64,000 nt of DNA from Acanthamoeba castellanii str. Neff (taxonomy: Eukaryota; Discosea; Longamoebia; Acanthamoebidae), in contig NW_004457554.1 in NCBI RefSeq assembly GCF_000313135.1, forward strand, positions 5,718-69,717, in the 5' to 3' direction. A program made the translations under genes and the position numbers. Shown one piece after another: positions 60,419 through 64,000 of this stretch. The stretch's first letter is position 1. Every line of letters starts with the position of its first letter. A model generated the notes under the pieces. That model did no database searches. It was not told the origin of the DNA and worked only from the letters and a program-made list of their open reading frames with translations.

Positions 60419-61314
60419 ATGAATAGTAAGGCGAGAGGAGAAAAGGTGGCGGACGATCACATTCGGCAGTACATCAAAAACCTCGCGGCCAAGAAGGGTG
60501 AGGGATCGGATGTATCGGTGGAGCATCTGAGAAAGAAGTTCGGGATCGGATACAAGCGAGCGAAGAGGCTGCACGATGATGAGCTTGGCCCCACGAACCC
60601 AGACGGTGGGCGATCCAAGACCACACCCAAGCGAGATGCGAGCGAGTCCGTATCAGACGAGGCCGTAATCGCTTTCATTCACAAGTGCAGAGACGAGGGA
60701 CGCGACATCTCGACAAATGAGCTGCGCCATGAGCTTCACATCGGCTACAAGAGAGCCGTCCGCTTGCTCACACAAGGCGAGAAGGGCGTCCGGCCCACCC
60801 GCAGCCCATCAACGAGGAAGCGATCCTCCCTGACCATGCTGCAGGAGGCCGAAGCCGAGGACGATGGCGGATTGGGCAGCCTGGAATCAGTTGGCGCGAT
60901 CGATGAGCTCGCCGCGCTTCACCATCTCCACCACACTTCCCCTGGCAACAAGAGAGCCAGACGGGGACGAAAGGCGGAGGGTATGTACCACCTACTGTGT
61001 ACTCTTCCCTTCTCACTACTTCCCACACTTTCACTTGCGATTAGCCCCCCAAGAGTGGGAAACATGCAATCTCTGACCGAACCATCACATCTCTCCATTC
61101 TGCAGCATCTGTGGATGGATCATCGGACGGAGAGGAAAAGGACGACCTGGTGGGGCTCGAGGAGGCCGCCAAGGTGCTCGAGGGTGCGGAGACGTTGGAC
61201 GAGGGGCGGGTGGACACAAACGGGGACGGACTCCTTGGCGAGTTCTCCGACGTTGTTCTCAACTTGCCCAAGGGCGGGTACGCACTCATCATCCCCCTCC
61301 CCCATCCACGGTGA
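60419..61314 (+). CDS. Protein with two FtsK-gamma-like winged-helix repeats
   Basis: Starts MNSKARGEKVADDHIRQYIK. Repeat 1 (about residues 11-58) contains VSVEHLRKKFGIGYKRAKRL. Repeat 2 (about 82-121) contains ISTNELRHELHIGYKRAVRL. Both carry the (L)xxxF/LxIGYxRAxRL signature of the DNA-binding gamma domain of bacterial FtsK/SpoIIIE. No ATPase part is present. A low-complexity His/Arg region follows to GRKAE. After an intron (60982-61104) comes an acidic exon (ASVDGSSDGEEKDD) with DTNGDGLLGEF, an imperfect EF-hand-like loop, and a possible stop at 61312-61314. A GTACGC at 61278 could be a donor, so the 3' end may extend further. Likely nuclear DNA binding (inference). No eukaryotic family recognised. 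Confidence 0.65.
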
Positions 61315-61740
61315 ACGCAGTCATGAAGCTCACGATTGTGCATGGCGGGTGTTTGCTATGCAGAGGATGGGAAGACACACTGCAGGCATTCGAGTACAAG
61401 GACAAATGACTATCTCTCCTGCAGTGTCTCGGTCCTCCTTCTCCTCCTCCTCCTCTCTAGAGCAACATCGGTCACTCACGACCACCTTGGCGTCGGCAAA
61501 CGTCGCGCACGTTGGCACCATCTCCTACCACGGCTCGGTCGTTAGTTCGTGGCTGGACAGGACTCTCTCTTTCCCTCAACTCTCTTCTTCAAAGCTTTCG
61601 TTGTTCCTCTTTGCGTTTTTGTAAGAAGCAAAAGAAGAGGATCACCGCATCCACCTTGCATGTACGCTTCTCAGCGCCTACTTCATTGTTAGGCACCTGT
61701 GCGGTTTGAGAGGGCCACCTTTTTGGCCCACAAAAGGTGT
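61315..61740. other. Region between the winged-helix gene and tRNA-Leu
   Basis: About 425 bp; it may hold further 3' exons or UTR of the preceding gene. No independent gene seen. Confidence 0.4.
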
Positions 61741-61825
61741 TGGACGAAGTGGGATTCGAACCCACGCCTGGAGACCCAGACTACGACCTGAACGTAGCGC
61801 CTTAGACCAACTCGGCCATCCGTCC
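61741..61825 (-). tRNA. tRNA-Leu (anticodon CAG)
   Basis: Reverse strand starts GGACGGATGGCCGAGTTGG and ends GTTCGAATCCCACTTCGTCCA. It shows a 7-bp acceptor stem with one G-T pair, A box TGGCCGAGTTGG, anticodon stem CTACG/CGTAG around TTCAGGT, the long variable arm typical of tRNA-Leu, and B box GGTTCGAATCC. No intron. A Pol III TTTT terminator lies 5 nt after the gene (61732-61735, minus strand). It is encoded opposite to both neighbours. Confidence 0.95.
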
Positions 61826-61923
61826 TCCGACAAAAGATTGGACTCTCTGGCCGTTCCATAAACCTAGACAGTGTCCTCTTCCTCTTTCGCACGAAAAAGC
61901 AGCAACACGAAATAAAATAAAAG

Positions 61924-62549
61924 ATGGATTGTGCGGAGGGCAAGATGGTGGTGCACAAGGGCGGTTGCCACTGTGGTAAGGTCCGCTTTGAGATCGATGC
62001 CCCGGAGGTACTTGAAGTTGACGATTGCAACTGCTCCATCTGTAAAATCTCCATCTTTGCGCATAGCAATGATTTTCACAGATTTGTTTCCATTAATCAA
62101 TCCTGATCCAACAGGCCAGAGGAAGGGTTTCCTGCACTTGATTGTGCCCAAGTCACGGTTCCGCTTGGGCGAAGGCTCACAGGAGGCGCTGTCGCTCTAC
62201 ACGTTTGGGACGCACACGGCCAAGCACTACTTCTGTTCCACCTGCGGCATTGGGTCATTCTACATTCCTCGGTCCAGTACGTCCTCGCCTCCACCTCCTC
62301 TTGCACATGTGGTCACCACCTCACCATCTCGTGTGGCGTGTGTGCGTGTGCGTGCCATGCGTGTGTCGTTTCGTGCGTGTGCTTGCACTCGTGTTGGCCA
62401 TTGCACGTCAATGCCGTGCAGACCCTGATGGCTACTCGGTCAATGCACGATGTCTGGACGAGGGCACGGTGAAGGAGATGCGCGTCATCCCCTTCGACGG
62501 CGTCAACTGGGAGAACGCGGCCGCACTGGCCCACAAGTCCAAGGAGTAG
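61924..62549 (+). CDS. CENP-V/GFA-type zinc-binding protein
   Basis: Starts MDCAEGKMVVHKGGCHCGKV. Zn ligands of the GFA fold are in order: GGCHCGK, DDCNCSIC (the last Cys codon split by an intron, T|GC), and FCSTCGIGSFYIPRS. Further matches to animal CENP-V are GFLHLIVPKSRFRLGEG, LYTFGTHTAKHYF and NARCLDEGTVKEMRV. It ends AALAHKSKE-stop at 62547-62549, and an AATAAA lies at about 62683. Family members are glutathione-dependent formaldehyde-activating-like proteins; substrate unknown here. Three exons. Confidence 0.88.
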
Positions 62550-62779
62550 CCAGCTCCCCGCTCGCACTCGTCCTCGCGTACCATCACGTCAAGCCTCGCG
62601 AGCACCCACACGAGATTGATGGCCACTTCCTCCTTGGTCAAAGCACGCAACAAACAATTGAAAAACAAGAAAGATAGAAATGCAATAAAGATGCGAGTAG
62701 GAAGAGGATGAACAATCGAGTGACCCGATTATAATTAATTAATGAAATAAATAGGGGCTTTACATTGTGATTTTTTGAA

Positions 62780-63196
62780 TCAGAGGCCGGCGTTGATGGA
62801 TCCTTTGCTCATGGGGTCGTGCAGGGGCTCCTTCCGCACCTCGCAGCAGCGCCAGATGGTGACGATCAATCGGATGGAGAGGAGAATGAAGACGACGCCG
62901 GAGAGCTGCAACACGCCGGCGTTGATGAGGACCGCGCCCTTGTCCCGGCCGCAGCAGATTTGCTTCGTATCGTTCATGATGAAGCACGTCTCGTCGAAGA
63001 ACGAGGTCCCGTTATTCTCCACCGTAGTCTGGTTGGCCAGGGTGGCGTTGTAATCTTTCATCTCGCACGGGTCGCCGGCCACTGACTGCTGCAGGGCGAT
63101 GGCCGCCAGCACAATGGCGGTGACGGCTGTACAGATTTCCACCAGGGTGAGGAAGATCTCAACCCCCTTCTCCTTCGTCTCGCCCAGCACCGCCAT
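62780..63196 (-). CDS. Two-TM glycoprotein, 138 aa, family not recognised
   Basis: Single-exon frame starting MAVLGETKEKGVEIFLTLVE. A first TM helix (about 13-37, EICTAVTAIVLAAIALQQ) is followed by an extracytoplasmic loop with four N-glycosylation sequons (NAT, NQT, NGT, NDT) and Cys residues (DPCE, ETCF, ICCG), so disulfides are likely. The second hydrophobic stretch (about 88-111, LSGVVFILLSIRLIVTIW) ends in CCEVRKE, a possible palmitoylation site. The C-terminus is KGSINAGL. It looks like a small surface protein (inference). Confidence 0.65.
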   Translation of the reverse strand: MAVLGETKEKGVEIFLTLVEICTAVTAIVLAAIALQQSVAGDPCEMKDYNATLANQTTVENNGTSFFDETCFIMNDTKQICCGRDKGAVLINAGVLQLSGVVFILLSIRLIVTIWRCCEVRKEPLHDPMSKGSINAGL

Positions 63197-63787
63197 CGTT
63201 GGACCAGCTCCGGTTTGTTGATGTTTGTGGTGTGTTGGCGCGTTTGAGTTTGTTGCCTTTGAGTGGTTGCCCAGCCTTGGTTTGAACTGGTGGTCCCACA
63301 GTGCTGCGTTCTGCGAACGCCACTTGGGGTGATTGCGGTCCAAACTTACCGAAGAAGCGGAAAGCAAAACAAGAAACGCCGACCTGAAGAGACCACAAGC
63401 AGCGGAGTGAAGTGTGTGCCCTCCGCTATCTTCTCCTTCAAGAAGGCACACACTCACTTAGTCCAACACAAGGTGGGCTCACTTCGGTTGGGGGTACGAC
63501 AGGATAAATGGTGGTTCGCACATAATGGAATTCGGTGGGCGCGTGTGTTGGGGCTCCGAAAACACTTAAGCTGTACCAGGATAAAACCGGACAAGAGCTG
63601 CGTCGGCACGGAAACTGCGACCGAAAGCTCATCAGCACGCGCAACAGACATCTCTCGGCCAATCGCCGTTGCGTTGGTTAATTTGTTGACGCGTTTGTGC
63701 CCAGCACACGCCAGGAAAAAACAGCAGCAGAAGTAGGACCACTCCCAATCCATCCTCTTCCTCTTCTACTGTCACTTGTGCCCCAAG
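63197..63787. promoter_or_regulatory. Divergent intergenic region, two-TM protein / secreted protein
   Basis: 591 bp between divergent starts. No tRNA, repeat or further exon is recognised. Poly-CAG-like AACAGCAGCAGAAG precedes the 63788 start. Confidence 0.45.
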
Positions 63788-64000
63788 ATGAAGGCGCTTT
63801 CGCTCCTCGTGGTCGTTCTGCTGGCCGCCTATGTCGCCGCCCAGCCCACCCAGCTGACCTATCAGATTGGTAAGTAGTACTTGCACAAACACACTCCAAA
63901 CCCACTCCGGTCATCTATGATGCGCTTTGTAGAACTCGAAGCTTCTTCTCCTTCATCAACTGCAAGACGATGCATCTTCTTCTTCTTATGCCACTTCGGA
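63788..64000 (+). CDS. Secreted protein, first exon only (runs off window)
   Basis: Exon 63788-63869 encodes MKALSLLVVVLLAAYVAAQP then TQLTYQI. This is a clear signal peptide with a likely cleavage after AAYVAA, followed by a GTAAGT donor at 63870. The rest of the gene lies outside the window, so no function can be given. Confidence 0.7.

Overview
This window is nuclear DNA of a compact protist genome. The best fit is an Acanthamoeba-type amoeba: GC- and CpG-rich exons, many short GT-AG introns per gene (donors often GTACG or GTGCG), intergenic gaps of about 60 to 400 bp, and introns full of GT/GTGCGT-type simple repeats. The species call is inference; the eukaryotic gene structure is seen directly. 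About 20 genes are present.

Layout. 1-1101 (+): 3' part of a pentapeptide-repeat gene in which each internal exon is one 20-residue coil. 2029-9425 (-): Gemin5-like WD40/TPR protein. 9524-12530 (-): class I alpha-mannosidase (GH47). 12685-15109 (-): SSX2IP/ADIP/Msd1-like coiled-coil protein. 15319-19317: a ~4 kb DNA transposon with ~95 bp inverted repeats and TTAA ends. 20019-20515: N gap. 20516-22580 repeats 14000-20018 but lacks the transposon, so two haplotypes, or two tandem copies, are laid end to end. 22407-26122 (+): RhoGAP-WD40 protein. 26339-28833 (-): HIRIP3/CHZ-type histone chaperone. 28895-29838 (+): KCTD9-like T1/BTB pentapeptide protein. 29951-32253 (+): HAP40/F8A homologue. 32397-33914 (+): unknown multi-pass membrane protein. 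34015-34419 (-): small single-pass membrane protein. About 35130-35944 (+): coiled-coil protein. 36043-43624 (-): exportin-4, interrupted by a second N gap (37113-37655) with duplicated flanks. 43777-51660 (-): BTAF1/Mot1. 51979-53430 (+): RSRC2-like RS protein. 53636-54590 (+): neuronal-calcium-sensor-like EF-hand protein. 54890-59314 (+): SPT16 (FACT). 59551-60029 (+): histone H3 variant. 60419 to about 61314 (+): protein with two FtsK-gamma-like winged-helix repeats. 61741-61825 (-): tRNA-Leu(CAG). 61924-62549 (+): CENP-V/GFA zinc protein. 62780-63196 (-): two-TM glycoprotein. 63788 to window end (+): start of a secreted protein.

Most genes are conserved housekeeping functions. Several concern chromatin and transcription (HIRIP3, BTAF1, SPT16, an H3 variant). 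Others cover RNA processing (Gemin5, RSRC2), nuclear transport (XPO4), ER glycan trimming (GH47), centrosomal microtubule anchoring (SSX2IP) and Rho signalling.

The most unusual items are the coil-per-exon pentapeptide gene, the TTAA transposon whose two inverted repeats differ almost only at CpG sites, the tandem FtsK-gamma-like protein beside the histone gene, the shortened H3 tail, and local CpG-depleted blocks in a CpG-rich genome. No CRISPR array, prophage, operon or clear viral gene was found.
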